The notes beneath the pieces were generated by a model. That model searched no databases. It saw only the letters and a program-made list of their open reading frames with translations, and had not been told where the DNA came from. The position numbers and the translations under genes are program-made. Shown piece after piece: positions 9,184-19,995 of a stretch of 32,520 bases of DNA. The stretch's first letter is position 1, and the number at the start of each line of letters is the position of its first letter. This DNA comes from Gemmatimonadales bacterium. Its GTDB lineage: Bacteria > Gemmatimonadota > Gemmatimonadetes > Gemmatimonadales > GWC2-71-9. The stretch is from contig JAUYMC010000294.1 in NCBI GenBank assembly GCA_030699545.1, positions 1 through 32,520 on the forward strand, read 5' to 3'.

Positions 9184-9840
9184 ATGCGATCCCTGATCGG
9201 CCAGAAGATGCTGATGGCGGTCTCCGGCGCCTTGCTGCTCGGCTACCTCGTGCTCCACATGATCGGCAATCTCAAGGTCTTCCAGGGGCCGGCGCACTTC
9301 AACGCGTATGCCGAGGGGCTGCGCGTCCTCGGCGCGCCGCTGCTGGGCCGCGGCCAGGCGTTGTGGATCGTCCGGATTATCCTGCTCGCCGCGGTCGGCG
9401 TCCATATCTGGTCCGCGATCGCCGTCACGCGCGCCAGCTGGCGGGCGCGGCCCGCCGGCTACCAGCGCCTGGAGCTCGTCGAAACGACGTACGCCGCCCG
9501 CACTATGCGCTGGGGCGCCGCGATCATCGTGCTGTACGTCATCTATCACCTGCTCGATTTCACGTTCGGCCGCGTGAACCCGGGGTTCGTCCCGGGGGAC
9601 GTGTACCGGAACGTCGTCGCGAGCTTCCGGATCTTCCCCGTCGCCCTGGCCTACGTGATCGCGAACGTGTTCGTCGGATTGCATGTGTATCACGGCGTGT
9701 GGAGCGGCGCGCAAACGCTGGGGCTCAATCGCGCGCCGTCGGACCGCTGGCGGCGCCGGGGCGCGGCGGTCTTCGCCCTCCTGCTGACCGCCGGCTATCT
9801 TCTCGTGCCGCTCGCCGTGATCACGGGACGGTTGCGCTGA
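9184..9840 (+). CDS. sdhC: Succinate dehydrogenase cytochrome b subunit (single membrane anchor, b558 type)
   Basis: Multi-TM protein with conserved His in [34 protein letters not shown] and [19 protein letters not shown]; directly upstream of sdhA. Confidence 0.92.
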   Translation: MRSLIGQKMLMAVSGALLLGYLVLHMIGNLKVFQGPAHFNAYAEGLRVLGAPLLGRGQALWIVRIILLAAVGVHIWSAIAVTRASWRARPAGYQRLELVETTYAARTMRWGAAIIVLYVIYHLLDFTFGRVNPGFVPGDVYRNVVASFRIFPVALAYVIANVFVGLHVYHGVWSGAQTLGLNRAPSDRWRRRGAAVFALLLTAGYLLVPLAVITGRLR

Positions 9841-9841
9841 C

Positions 9842-11755
9842 ATGGAGCTGCGTGCGCTGGTGCCCGAGGGGCCGATCGAGCGGAAGTGGGAGCGGCGCCG
9901 CTTCGAGGTGAAGCTCGTCAATCCCGCCAACAAGCGGCGCTACCATGTGATCGTCGTCGGCTCGGGGCTCGCCGGAGCGTCGGCGGCGGCCACGCTCGCC
10001 GAGCTGGGCTACCGCGTCTCGTGCTTCTGTTATCAGGACAGTCCCCGCCGCGCGCATTCCATCGCCGCCCAGGGCGGCATCAACGCCGCCAAGAACTATC
10101 AGAACGACGGCGATTCGGTGTGGCGGTTGTTCTATGACACCGTCAAAGGCGGCGACTTCCGCGCCCGCGAGGCGAACGTGTACCGCCTCGCCGAGGTGAG
10201 TGCCAACATCATCGATCAATGCGTGGCGCAGGGCGTGCCGTTCGCCCGCGAGTATGGCGGCACGCTCGCCAACCGCTCGTTCGGCGGGGCGCAGGTATCG
10301 CGCACCTTCTACGCCCGCGGCCAGACCGGCCAGCAGCTGCTGCTCGGCGCCTATCAGGCGCTCGAGCGCCAGGTGGCCCTCGGCCGCGTGGCGATGTACC
10401 CGCGCGCCGAAATGCTCGATCTGGTCGTTGTGGACGGGAAGGCCCGCGGCATCGTCGTGCGCGACCTCGTGACCGGCGCCGTTTCGTCACACGCGGGCGA
10501 TGCGGTGGTGCTGGCGACCGGCGGATACGCCAACGTCTACTACCTCTCGACCAACGCCAAGGGCTGCAACGTCACCGCCACCTGGCGCGCCTACAAGCGC
10601 GGGGCGGCATTCGCGAATCCGTGCTTCACCCAGATCCATCCGACGTGCGTGCCGCCCGCGGGGGAATACCAGTCGAAGCTCACGTTGATGAGCGAGTCGC
10701 TGCGGAACGACGGGCGCATCTGGCTGCCGCGACGCCAGGGCGATCACCGGCCGCCGCAGGACATTCCCGACGCCGAGCGCGACTATTACCTCGAGCGATT
10801 CTATCCGAGCTTCGGCAATCTCGCGCCGCGCGACATCGCCTCGCGGCGCGCCAAGGAGATGTGCGACCAGGGGCTGGGCGTCGGACCGGGCGGTCAGGGC
10901 GTCTATCTCGATTTTCGGGATGCGATTCTGCGCCTGGGGCGCGACGTCGTGGCGGAGCGCTACGGCAACCTGTTCGAGATGTACGAGCGGATCACCGGCG
11001 AGAATCCGTACGACACGCCGATGCGCATTTACCCGGCGCCGCACTACACGATGGGCGGGCTGTGGGTGGACTACAATCTCATGAGCACCCTCGACGGATT
11101 GTTCGTGATCGGGGAAGCGAACTTCGCCGATCACGGCGCGAACCGCCTGGGCGCGAGCGCGTTGATGCAAGGGCTCGCCGACGGCTACTTCATTCTGCCG
11201 TACACCATCGGGAACTATCTCGCGCAGACCAAACCGGCGGAGGTGCCGGCCGAGCATACGGCGTTTCGCTCGGTGCAAGCCGAGGTGGCGGCCCGCAGCA
11301 CCACGCTGCTCGGCGTCACCGGCACGCGCAGCGTCGACAGCCTGCACCGCGAGCTGGGCACGCTCCTGTGGGACCGCTGCGGCATGGCGCGCACCGGTGC
11401 GGGCTTGCGCGCGGCGATCGACGGCGTGCGCGCGCTGCGCGAGCGGTTCTGGAAGGACGTGTACGTCGGCGGCCGCGGCGAGGACTTGAACCAGGCGCTC
11501 GAGAAGGCGGGCCGCGTGGCCGACTTCATGGAATTCGCCGAGCTGATGTGCGAGGACGCGCTGCACCGCGAAGAGTCGTGCGGCGGCCACTTCCGCGAGG
11601 AATATCAGACCGCCGAGGGCGAAGCGCGGCGCGACGACGCCCGGTTCGCCTACGTCGCGGCGTGGGAGTACACCGGTGCGAGCGAGCGGCCGCGGCTCCA
11701 CAAGGAGCCACTCGCCTTCGAGCACGTCCCCCTCGCGCAGCGGAGCTACAAGTGA
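9842..11755 (+). CDS. sdhA: Succinate dehydrogenase / fumarate reductase flavoprotein subunit
   Basis: [43 protein letters not shown] (covalent FAD His), [53 protein letters not shown]. Confidence 0.96.
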   Translation: MELRALVPEGPIERKWERRRFEVKLVNPANKRRYHVIVVGSGLAGASAAATLAELGYRVSCFCYQDSPRRAHSIAAQGGINAAKNYQNDGDSVWRLFYDTVKGGDFRAREANVYRLAEVSANIIDQCVAQGVPFAREYGGTLANRSFGGAQVSRTFYARGQTGQQLLLGAYQALERQVALGRVAMYPRAEMLDLVVVDGKARGIVVRDLVTGAVSSHAGDAVVLATGGYANVYYLSTNAKGCNVTATWRAYKRGAAFANPCFTQIHPTCVPPAGEYQSKLTLMSESLRNDGRIWLPRRQGDHRPPQDIPDAERDYYLERFYPSFGNLAPRDIASRRAKEMCDQGLGVGPGGQGVYLDFRDAILRLGRDVVAERYGNLFEMYERITGENPYDTPMRIYPAPHYTMGGLWVDYNLMSTLDGLFVIGEANFADHGANRLGASALMQGLADGYFILPYTIGNYLAQTKPAEVPAEHTAFRSVQAEVAARSTTLLGVTGTRSVDSLHRELGTLLWDRCGMARTGAGLRAAIDGVRALRERFWKDVYVGGRGEDLNQALEKAGRVADFMEFAELMCEDALHREESCGGHFREEYQTAEGEARRDDARFAYVAAWEYTGASERPRLHKEPLAFEHVPLAQRSYK

Positions 11756-12510
11756 ATCTCACGCTGCACGTCTGGCGGCAACCCGATGGCCGCACCGCCG
11801 GCCGTTTCGAGACCTACGAGGCGCGGGACGTCAGTCCCGCCATGTCGTTCCTCGAGCTGCTCGACGTCGTGAACGAAGGGCTGATCGCGCGGCGCGAGGA
11901 GCCGATCGCGTTCGATCACGATTGCCGGGAAGGGATCTGCGGCGCCTGCGGCATGGTGATCAACGGTCGGCCCCACGGGCCGCGGCGCGCCACCACCGCC
12001 TGCCAGCTGCATCTGCGGCAGTTCACGGACGGCGACGAGCTCTGGATCGAGCCCTGGCGGGCGCGCGCGTTTCCCGTGGTGAAGGACCTGATCGTGAACC
12101 GCAGCGCGTTCGACCGCCTGATTCAGGCGGGGGGCTTCGTCAGCGTGAATACCGGCGGCGCCCCCGAAGCGAATACCATCCCCGTCCCCAAGCCCGCGGC
12201 CGAGCGGGCGATGGACGCCGCCGAGTGTATCGGGTGCGGGGCCTGCGTGGCCGCCTGCCCCAACGCCTCCGCGATGTTGTACGTGGCGGCGAAGGTGGCG
12301 CATTTGGCGCTGCTGCCGCAGGGCCAGCCGGAGCGGGCCCGCCGCGTCGTCAGTATGGTGGACGCGATGGATGCCGAAGGCTTCGGCGCCTGCACCAACC
12401 ACGCCGAATGCACGGCGGCCTGCCCCAAGGAGATTGCGATCGATTTTATCGCGCAGCTAAACCGCGATTACGCCCATGGTCTGCTTCACCGCCTCAGCGG
12501 AGGCGTGTAG
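11752..12510 (+). CDS. sdhB: Succinate dehydrogenase iron-sulfur subunit
   Basis: GTG start overlaps the sdhA stop (GTGA). [2Fe-2S] motif [17 protein letters not shown]...[16 protein letters not shown] and [15 protein letters not shown] cluster motifs. Contained in the longer open frame 10219..12510. Confidence 0.93.
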   Translation: MNLTLHVWRQPDGRTAGRFETYEARDVSPAMSFLELLDVVNEGLIARREEPIAFDHDCREGICGACGMVINGRPHGPRRATTACQLHLRQFTDGDELWIEPWRARAFPVVKDLIVNRSAFDRLIQAGGFVSVNTGGAPEANTIPVPKPAAERAMDAAECIGCGACVAACPNASAMLYVAAKVAHLALLPQGQPERARRVVSMVDAMDAEGFGACTNHAECTAACPKEIAIDFIAQLNRDYAHGLLHRLSGGV

Positions 12511-13386
12511 AGCCTTCCGCTCCTCGCTCGACAGCTCGACTTCCAGAATCTGCTCCAACCCGCCGCGCCCGAGCTTGCAGGGCACGCCGCAATACATCCC
12601 GCTCAGGCCGTACTCTCCTTCCAGCCAGGCGGCGCAGGGCAGAATGCGCTTGCGGTCGAGCGCGATCGCTTCGACCATCTGGACCGCGGCGGACGACGGC
12701 GCGTAATAGGCCGATCCCGTCTTGAGCAGCGACACGATCTCGGCTCCGCCGTTGCGCGCCCGCTGGACGATCGGATCGAGCTTGGCCTTGGGGAGCAGCT
12801 GCGTGATGGGAATGCCCGAGACCGTCGTGTAGGACACGAGCGGGACCATCGTGTCGCCGTGCCCGCCGAGGACCATCGCCTGGATATCCGCGACCGAGAC
12901 GTTCAGTGCCTCGGCGAGAAAGGCGCGATAGCGCGCGGTGTCGAGCACGCCCGCCATGCCGATCACGCGCTGGCGCGGAAAGCCGGCGACCTGTTTCGCC
13001 ACCCAGCACATGACGTCGAGCGGATTGGACACCATCACGATGATGGCGTCGGGACATGTCGCCTTGATCTGCTGCGAAACCTGCTTCACGATGTCGGCGT
13101 TGGTGCGGACCAGATCGTCGCGGCTCATCCCCGGCTTGCGCGCGATGCCCGCCGTGACGACGACCACCTCGCTCCCCGCCGCGGGTCCGTAGTCGTTGGC
13201 GCCGACGACGCGCGTGTCGAAGCCCTCGATGGGGGCGGATTCCCACTGGTCCAACCCCTTGCCCTGGGGGACGCCTGCGACGACGTCCACGAGCACGACG
13301 GTGCGCGCGAGGTGTTTTTCGGCGAGGCGCTGCGCGGTCGTGGCGCCGACGTTGCCGGCACCGACGACGGTGATTTTATCGAGCAT
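12457..13386 (-). CDS. mdh: Malate dehydrogenase
   Basis: [24 protein letters not shown]...[26 protein letters not shown]...[42 protein letters not shown]...[12 protein letters not shown]. Confidence 0.96.
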   Translation of the reverse strand: MLDKITVVGAGNVGATTAQRLAEKHLARTVVLVDVVAGVPQGKGLDQWESAPIEGFDTRVVGANDYGPAAGSEVVVVTAGIARKPGMSRDDLVRTNADIVKQVSQQIKATCPDAIIVMVSNPLDVMCWVAKQVAGFPRQRVIGMAGVLDTARYRAFLAEALNVSVADIQAMVLGGHGDTMVPLVSYTTVSGIPITQLLPKAKLDPIVQRARNGGAEIVSLLKTGSAYYAPSSAAVQMVEAIALDRKRILPCAAWLEGEYGLSGMYCGVPCKLGRGGLEQILEVELSSEERKALHASAEAVKQTMGVIAV

Positions 13387-13395
13387 GGCGACCTA

Positions 13396-13401
13396 AAAGT
13401 A
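13396..13401 (-). promoter_or_regulatory. Putative -10 element (TACTTT) for mdh, 9 nt from the ATG
   Basis: Minus strand TACTTT-N9-ATG(13386) in the 17-bp moaA/mdh gap. Confidence 0.35.
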
Positions 13402-13403
13402 TG

Positions 13404-14429
13404 TCACCCGCCCCGCGTGTGCATCTCCCGGTGGGGATCCGCGCGCAGGGCTTCGCGCGGATACAACGTCTCGCGGCCAGCCACGCGCAACCGCTCCTCC
13501 GCCCCCCGATCGCGGCGGCCCTGCCAGACGGTGGTGATGAGCTCGGCCAGCTCGGCATCCGTCGCGCCGGCGCGGACCGGCTCCCGCAAATCCACACCGC
13601 TCGCGGCGTAGAGGCAGAGCAACCACGTGCCGTCGGCGGTCAGCCGGCTGCGGTCGCACGACCGGCAGAACGGCGCGGTCGTGGACGCCACGATGCCGAA
13701 GGTCGTCCCATCGGGCAGGCGAAAGCGCTCGGCCGGCGCCGCGGGATCATCGGGATTGCGAAGCGGGTCGGGCTCCCCATACGCGCGACCGATGCCGTCG
13801 AGCATCTCCTGTCGCGAGACGACCTGATCGAACGACCACCCGGTGGCGCCGCCGACGTCCATGTACTCGATGAACCGCACCTCGGCGTGATGCGTGCGGG
13901 CAAACGCGAGCAGCGCGGGAAGCTCATCGTCGTTGGTGCCGCGCACGACGACGCTGTTGAGCTTGAGCGGCGTGAGACCCGCGCGGTGCGCGGCGGCGAT
14001 GCCGGCGAGCACGTCGGCGTGCCGGTCGGTGCGCGCCAGCTCCCGCATCCGCTCCGGCCGCAGCGTGTCGAGGCTGACCGTCACCCGATGCAGCCCCGCG
14101 CGCCGCAACGGCTCGGCGAGCTTCTCGAGCAGCACGCCGTTGGTCGTGAGCGCGAGATCGTGGACGTCGGGGATCGCGGCGAGCATCTCCGTCAGCACCG
14201 GAAGATCGTGGCGCAGCAGCGGCTCCCCGCCCGTCAGACGAACCTTGCGTGCCCCGAGCGACGCGAAGATGCGCACCAGGCGCGCGATCTCTTCAAACGT
14301 GAGGATGGATGCGCGGGGGAGCCAGACGTACTCCTGCTCCGGCATGCAATAGCGGCAGCGCAGGTTGCAGCGATCGGTGACCGAAACGCGCAGGCTGCCG
14401 AGCGGCCGGGCCCAGGCGTCACGAATCAC
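13404..14429 (-). CDS. moaA: GTP 3',8-cyclase (molybdopterin biosynthesis)
   Basis: Radical SAM motif CNLRCRYCMPE; C-terminal cluster FCRSCDRSRLTADGTWLLCLY; ends in GG. Confidence 0.96.
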   Translation of the reverse strand: MIRDAWARPLGSLRVSVTDRCNLRCRYCMPEQEYVWLPRASILTFEEIARLVRIFASLGARKVRLTGGEPLLRHDLPVLTEMLAAIPDVHDLALTTNGVLLEKLAEPLRRAGLHRVTVSLDTLRPERMRELARTDRHADVLAGIAAAHRAGLTPLKLNSVVVRGTNDDELPALLAFARTHHAEVRFIEYMDVGGATGWSFDQVVSRQEMLDGIGRAYGEPDPLRNPDDPAAPAERFRLPDGTTFGIVASTTAPFCRSCDRSRLTADGTWLLCLYAASGVDLREPVRAGATDAELAELITTVWQGRRDRGAEERLRVAGRETLYPREALRADPHREMHTRGG

Positions 14430-14856
14430 GGGCGGGCACCGGCTCTCCGGAGAGATCGACCCACGTCGCGGTCCCGTCGCGGCGCAGCTCCTTCTTCCAA
14501 ACGGGGAGTCCCTGCTTCACCGCTTCGATCACATACCGGCAGGCGTCGAAGGCTTCGGCCCGATGCGCCGCCGTCGCGACGATCGCGATGCTCGCCTCGC
14601 TCACGGGGACGCGTCCCACGCGGTGCCGCACGGCGACCCGCGCCTCGGGCCAGCGGGCGCGCGCGTCCGCCAGGATGCGACCGAGCTCGGCGTCGGCCAT
14701 CGCATCGTAGGCGGAGTATTCGATCGCGATGATGCCGTCGGCTTCGCCGCCCGAGCGGACGGTGCCGAGGAAGACGCACGTGCCGCCGGCGTCGGGCCCC
14801 TGCACTTCCGCGAGGAGCGCGTCGAGCGCGATCGGGTGCGCGGTGAGAAACGTCAT
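14419..14856 (-). CDS. moaE: Molybdopterin synthase catalytic subunit
   Basis: GGTCVFLGTVR...IEYSAYDAMADAEL...VAVRHRVGRVPVSEASIAIVATAAHRAEAFDACRYVIEAVKQGLPVWKKE. Confidence 0.95.
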   Translation of the reverse strand: MTFLTAHPIALDALLAEVQGPDAGGTCVFLGTVRSGGEADGIIAIEYSAYDAMADAELGRILADARARWPEARVAVRHRVGRVPVSEASIAIVATAAHRAEAFDACRYVIEAVKQGLPVWKKELRRDGTATWVDLSGEPVPARDS

Positions 14857-14862
14857 GCGCCT

Positions 14863-15111
14863 TCAGCCGCCGGCGAGTGGCGGGAGAAACGCGACTTCGT
14901 CGCCGTCCCGCACCGTCGCGGTGAGCCGCACCTGGCGCAGGTTGAGCGCCGCGAGGGGACGCGGCGGCAACGTCGCCGCGCCGGGGATGATATCGCGCAC
15001 GTGATGCAGCACGTCGGACACCGTCGCGTTGACGGGGACCGTCACCGCGGTGGTGGCGGTCCCGGTCAATTCTGCGTAACGGGCGAAGAAGCGCACGTGG
15101 ACGGTGGCCAT
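14863..15111 (-). CDS. moaD: Molybdopterin synthase sulfur carrier subunit
   Basis: Short beta-grasp-like protein MATVHVRFFARYAELTG...VRDGDEVAFLPPLAGG with terminal GG; upstream of moaE. Confidence 0.93.
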   Translation of the reverse strand: MATVHVRFFARYAELTGTATTAVTVPVNATVSDVLHHVRDIIPGAATLPPRPLAALNLRQVRLTATVRDGDEVAFLPPLAGG

Positions 15112-15117
15112 GGGCGG

Positions 15118-15123
15118 AGTATA
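15118..15123 (-). promoter_or_regulatory. Putative -10 element (TATACT) for moaD, 6 nt from the ATG
   Basis: TATACT-CCGCCC-ATG on the minus strand; implies a leaderless transcript. Confidence 0.45.
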
Positions 15124-15165
15124 GCGCCTCGCATCCTGCTTTGGGACAATCAGTTGAGCGGTCCC

Positions 15166-15198
15166 GGAAACACAACGGCCCCGGAATCTGCCGGAGCC
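15166..15198 (-). terminator. Putative Rho-independent terminator downstream of the HU-family gene
   Basis: Minus strand GGCTCCGG-CAGATT-CCGGGGCC (8-bp stem with one G-U pair) followed by GTTGTGTTTCC; lies between HU (ends 15229) and moaD (starts 15111). Confidence 0.55.
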
Positions 15199-15228
15199 GC
15201 CATCGTCAAGTCTCGCTCGCGCAGTAGG

Positions 15229-15543
15229 TTACGAAGGAACCTTCTCGCTCGCTTCCGCGACCATCGCGCGCAACTCCTTGCTGGGCTTGAAGACAGGCAC
15301 GGGACGCGCGGCAACCTCGACCGGGTCACCGGTGCGCGGGTTGCGCGCCATCCGCGTCTTCCGCTGACGGATCTTAAAGGTCCCAAACCCGCGTATCTCG
15401 ATGTTATGCTGCTCAGATAGCGCGGCTTTGACGGCATCGAGAAAGGAGTCGACCACCCGCGCGCAGTCTTTTTTGGATATGAGGGGGCCAGCCGTGCGAG
15501 CGATTTGCGCGGTGACCTTCTCGACCAGATCGGCCTTCGTCAT
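15229..15543 (-). CDS. HU/IHF family DNA-binding protein
   Basis: MTKADLVEKVTAQIAR...FLDAVKAALSEQHNIEIRGFGTFKIRQRKTRMARNPRTGDPVEVAARPVPVFKPSKELR. Confidence 0.94.
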   Translation of the reverse strand: MTKADLVEKVTAQIARTAGPLISKKDCARVVDSFLDAVKAALSEQHNIEIRGFGTFKIRQRKTRMARNPRTGDPVEVAARPVPVFKPSKELRAMVAEASEKVPS

Positions 15544-15582
15544 TGGCTAGCCCCCGCACCCAAGGTAGCGAAGTCGCGGGCC

Positions 15583-15611
15583 AACATACGGGCTTACTTA
15601 TTTAGTGTCAA
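15583..15611 (-). promoter_or_regulatory. Sigma70-like promoter of the HU-family gene
   Basis: Minus strand TTGACA (15606-15611), 17-bp spacer, TATGTT (15583-15588), about 40 bp upstream of the HU start. Confidence 0.65.
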
Positions 15612-16677
15612 GAGCTTGTAGGAATTGCCGGAAGTGTCCTTGGGCGTCATGTGGGCCCGGCGACGCCTCGGGATGGTACTGAACGGCGAAAATCGGATAC
15701 TCGCGATGCCGGATTCCTTCGACCGTGCCGTCATTCAGATTGAGGTGGGTGACGGCGAGCGACTTCGCCCCGGGGACGCCGTCCCCCTCCCCGCGGACCG
15801 CAAATCCGTGGTTCTGTGACGTGATAAGTACATGTCCGGTATGGAGATCGCGCACCGGATGGTTTCCCCCTCGATGTCCATACGGCAGCTTCACCGTCTC
15901 CGCGCCGAGCGCGAGTCCCAGCAGCTGGTGGCCGAGGCAGATGCCAAACAGCGGCAGCGCGCCGTCGGCGAGGTCGCGGATCGTGCTGATCGCGTAGCCC
16001 ACCGCGGCGGGGTCTCCCGGCCCGTTCGACAGGAACACGCCATCCGGCTCGAGGGCCCGAACGTCCGCCGCGGTGGTCGCGGCCGGCACCACGGTGACGC
16101 GGCAGCCATGCTCGGCGAAGAGTCGCAAGATGTTGCGCTTCATGCCGAAGTCGAAGGCGACGACATGGTGCTTGGCGTTCGCCGGGCCCTCGGTGTAGCG
16201 GCGCTCGATGGTCGCGGCGCTCGCGAGATCCAGGCCGTCCATCGACGGCGATGCCGCCAGCGCGGCGCGCACTGCGGCGCTCGGCTCCGCGCCCGCCGCG
16301 ATCGCGCCCCGCATCGCGCCGCGCGAGCGGATGTGGCGCGTGAGTTGGCGGGTGTCGACATCGGCGATGAGCGGGACTTTGGCGCCCGCCAGCCAGTCGA
16401 GCAGGCCGCCGGTCGAGCGCCAGTTCGAGGGATGGATCGAGATCTCGCGGACGATGACGCCCGCCACGCGCGGACGGTCCGACTCGACATCCTCGGGATT
16501 GATCCCGTAATTGCCGATCATCGGCGCCGTCATCACCACGATCTGGCCGAGATACGAGGGGTCGGTGAAGACCTCCTGGTAGCCGCTCAGATTGGTGGTG
16601 AAGACGACTTCGGCATACGCGGGCTCGATGGGGAGGGGCGCGGTTCCGGGGAACCAGGCTCCGTCCTCGAGCAGCAC
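15598..16677 (-). CDS. carA: Carbamoyl-phosphate synthase small subunit
   Basis: [10 protein letters not shown]...[40 protein letters not shown]...[15 protein letters not shown]...SQNHGFAV...[11 protein letters not shown]. Start codon uncertain (GTG at 16677). Confidence 0.95.
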   Translation of the reverse strand: MLLEDGAWFPGTAPLPIEPAYAEVVFTTNLSGYQEVFTDPSYLGQIVVMTAPMIGNYGINPEDVESDRPRVAGVIVREISIHPSNWRSTGGLLDWLAGAKVPLIADVDTRQLTRHIRSRGAMRGAIAAGAEPSAAVRAALAASPSMDGLDLASAATIERRYTEGPANAKHHVVAFDFGMKRNILRLFAEHGCRVTVVPAATTAADVRALEPDGVFLSNGPGDPAAVGYAISTIRDLADGALPLFGICLGHQLLGLALGAETVKLPYGHRGGNHPVRDLHTGHVLITSQNHGFAVRGEGDGVPGAKSLAVTHLNLNDGTVEGIRHREYPIFAVQYHPEASPGPHDAQGHFRQFLQALDTK

Positions 16678-16687
16678 GTACGCCGGA

Positions 16688-17053
16688 TTACGGTCGCCGA
16701 TTGGGGGGGGGCGCGGGAGGTGGAGCCGGTGGGGGCGTGGGCGCGGTTTCGAGCGGCAGCGGCGTCGACTGCACGGGCGCCGGCGCTTCGACCTGGCCTT
16801 CGAGCACGGAGCGGACCTGCGTGCTCTGCTGCGACATGAAGGTCAGGACCAGCGCGAGGAACATGAAAATACCCGCGGCGTACCAAGTGGCTTTCGTGAG
16901 CAACGTGGTCGCCTGGCGGCCGCCCATCACGGTCTCGGTGCCGGCGCCACCGCCCAGCGACGCCAGCCCGCCGCCCTGCCCCGCCTGCAGCAGAATTGCG
17001 GCGGCGAGGACGACCGAGTCGAGCAACAGAATGATGATCAGCGCGGTGTACAT
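16688..17053 (-). CDS. secG: Preprotein translocase subunit SecG, proline-rich C-terminus
   Basis: [72 protein letters not shown]; SecG GG-rich motif. Start taken at the ATG at 17053. Confidence 0.93.
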   Translation of the reverse strand: MYTALIIILLLDSVVLAAAILLQAGQGGGLASLGGGAGTETVMGGRQATTLLTKATWYAAGIFMFLALVLTFMSQQSTQVRSVLEGQVEAPAPVQSTPLPLETAPTPPPAPPPAPPPNRRP

Positions 17054-17069
17054 GCGGGGCGCAAGATAC

Positions 17070-17798
17070 CTAGGAAATGCGGGTCTGCACAAGTTGCGCC
17101 CACGCGACGGGATCGAGCGATGCCCCGCCCACGAGGACGCCGTCGAGTTCGCGCTCCGCCAGCAGCTCGGCGGCATTCTTCAGATTGACGCTGCCGCCGT
17201 AGAGAATCCGGATGATGGGAGTGGCCCGCGCCTCGAGCCAACGGCGAATCGCCCGATGAACAGCGGCGGCGTCCTGGGGCGTCGCGTTGCGGCCGGTTCC
17301 GATCGCCCACACCGGCTCATACGCGATGGTCACGTCCACGCCGCTCTTCACGGCGGCGGCGAGCTGTCGCGTCACGACGGCCAGCGTCTCGCCGCGTTCG
17401 CGCTGCGCGAGCGTCTCGCCGACGCACAACACGGGATGCAGTCCGGCGGCGACGGCGGCGTCGAGCTTCCGGCCCGTTTCGGCGTCGGTCTCGCCGAAGA
17501 GGTGGCGCCGTTCCGAGTGGCCAACCAACACGGCGCGGGCGCCCGCCTGCGCGGCGAGCGGTCCCGAGATCGCGCCGGTGAACGCCCCTTTGGGCTCCCA
17601 GTGGATATCCTGGGCGCCGGCGAGCAGCCCCTCTTTCCCCGCCAGCGCGTCGGCCACCGCCTGGAGCGAAACCGCGGGAGGGAAGAACCACACTGCACGA
17701 TCGGGTTGCGGAGTGTACGTGCGAAGAAACGTCGTCACGTAATCCCGGGCGTCGGCCGGCCCGAGATGCATCTTCCAATTGGCCGCGAAAACGTTCAC
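17070..17798 (-). CDS. tpiA: Triosephosphate isomerase
   Basis: [13 protein letters not shown]...[15 protein letters not shown]...[13 protein letters not shown]...[20 protein letters not shown] start overlapping the pgk stop. Confidence 0.96.
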   Translation of the reverse strand: MNVFAANWKMHLGPADARDYVTTFLRTYTPQPDRAVWFFPPAVSLQAVADALAGKEGLLAGAQDIHWEPKGAFTGAISGPLAAQAGARAVLVGHSERRHLFGETDAETGRKLDAAVAAGLHPVLCVGETLAQRERGETLAVVTRQLAAAVKSGVDVTIAYEPVWAIGTGRNATPQDAAAVHRAIRRWLEARATPIIRILYGGSVNLKNAAELLAERELDGVLVGGASLDPVAWAQLVQTRIS

Positions 17799-18969
17799 AC
17801 CTGCTCCAACGCCGCGACGCCGGGGAGCGTCTTGCCCTCGAGGAACTCGAGCGACGCCCCCCCTCCGGTGGACACGTGGGTGAGCTGGTCTTCCAGGCCG
17901 GCGACGGCGGCCGCCGAATCGCCGCCTCCGACGATCGTCACTGCCCCTTTGCGGCCCGCCGCGACGAGGGCGGCGGCGATCGCGCGCGTGCCCGCGTCGA
18001 ACGGCGGGGTCTCAAAGACGCCCATCGGCCCGTTCCACAGAATCGTCTTGGCGCGCGCCACGCGTGCCGCGAAGTCGTGCCGGGTGGCGGTGTCGATGTC
18101 GTACACCGCCCAGCCCTCGGGGACCTGGTCGGACGGAACTTCGCGCGCTTCGGCGCCGCGCTCCAGCGAGGGCGCAATGACGCCCCCCCGCGGCAGGATC
18201 AGCGTCGATCCCTGCGACAAGAGCGACCGGGCGAGCGGCATGCGGTCCGGCTCCACCAGCGACGTCCCCATGCCGAACCCCATGGCCGCAAAGAACGTGC
18301 ACGCCATCGCGCCGCCGATCAGGATTTCGTCGACGCGGGGGAGCAGCGCCTGGATGACGTCGATCTTGCCCGAGATCTTGGCGCCGCCGAGCACCACGAC
18401 GAAGGGCCGCCGCGGCTCGCGTAACGCCTCGCCGAGATACTGGAGCTCCTTCTCCATCAGGAAGCCGGCGACCGCCGGCTTAAGGAGGGCCGCGACGGCC
18501 GCCGTGGACGCATGCGCGCGATGCGCCGAGCCGAAGGCGTCGTTGACGTAGAAATCGCCCAGCGCGGCAAACGTCTTCGCCAGCTCGGGATCGTTCTTCT
18601 CCTCCCCCGGCCAGAAGCGCGTGTTCTCCACCAGACCCACGCCGCCGCGCGGCAGCCGCCGCGTGGTCGCCGCGGCCGCCGTGGGATCGGGAATGAACTC
18701 GACAGGCGCGCCGAGCAACCGCTCGAGGTCGCGCACGATCTGCTTGAGGGAGTACGTGGGGTCGGGGCCGCCCTTGGGGCGTCCCAGGTGCGACAGCAGG
18801 ATGACGCGGGCGCCCTTCTCGCGCAGATAGTTGATCGTCGGCAGGGCGGCACGGAGCCGGGTGTCGTCAGTGACGGCTCCGTCCTTGAGCGGCACGTTGA
18901 AGTCGACCCGTACCAGCGCGCGCGTGCCGTCCAGAGCTTGCGGCGGCAGATCGCGCAGGCCACGCGTGG

Positions 18970-18973
<4 letters not shown>
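17795..18973 (-). CDS. pgk: Phosphoglycerate kinase
   Basis: [19 protein letters not shown]...[13 protein letters not shown]...[15 protein letters not shown]...[11 protein letters not shown]...[10 protein letters not shown]...[22 protein letters not shown] start (18973) overlaps the gap stop. Confidence 0.95.
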
Positions 18974-19980
<1,007 letters not shown>

Positions 19981-19995
19981 ACCCGCTCCCCTCCC

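Noticed and set aside
10219-11751. Upstream two thirds of the 763-aa plus-strand ORF
   Set aside because: Alternative frame of sdhA; only the part from GTG 11752 is a real gene (sdhB).
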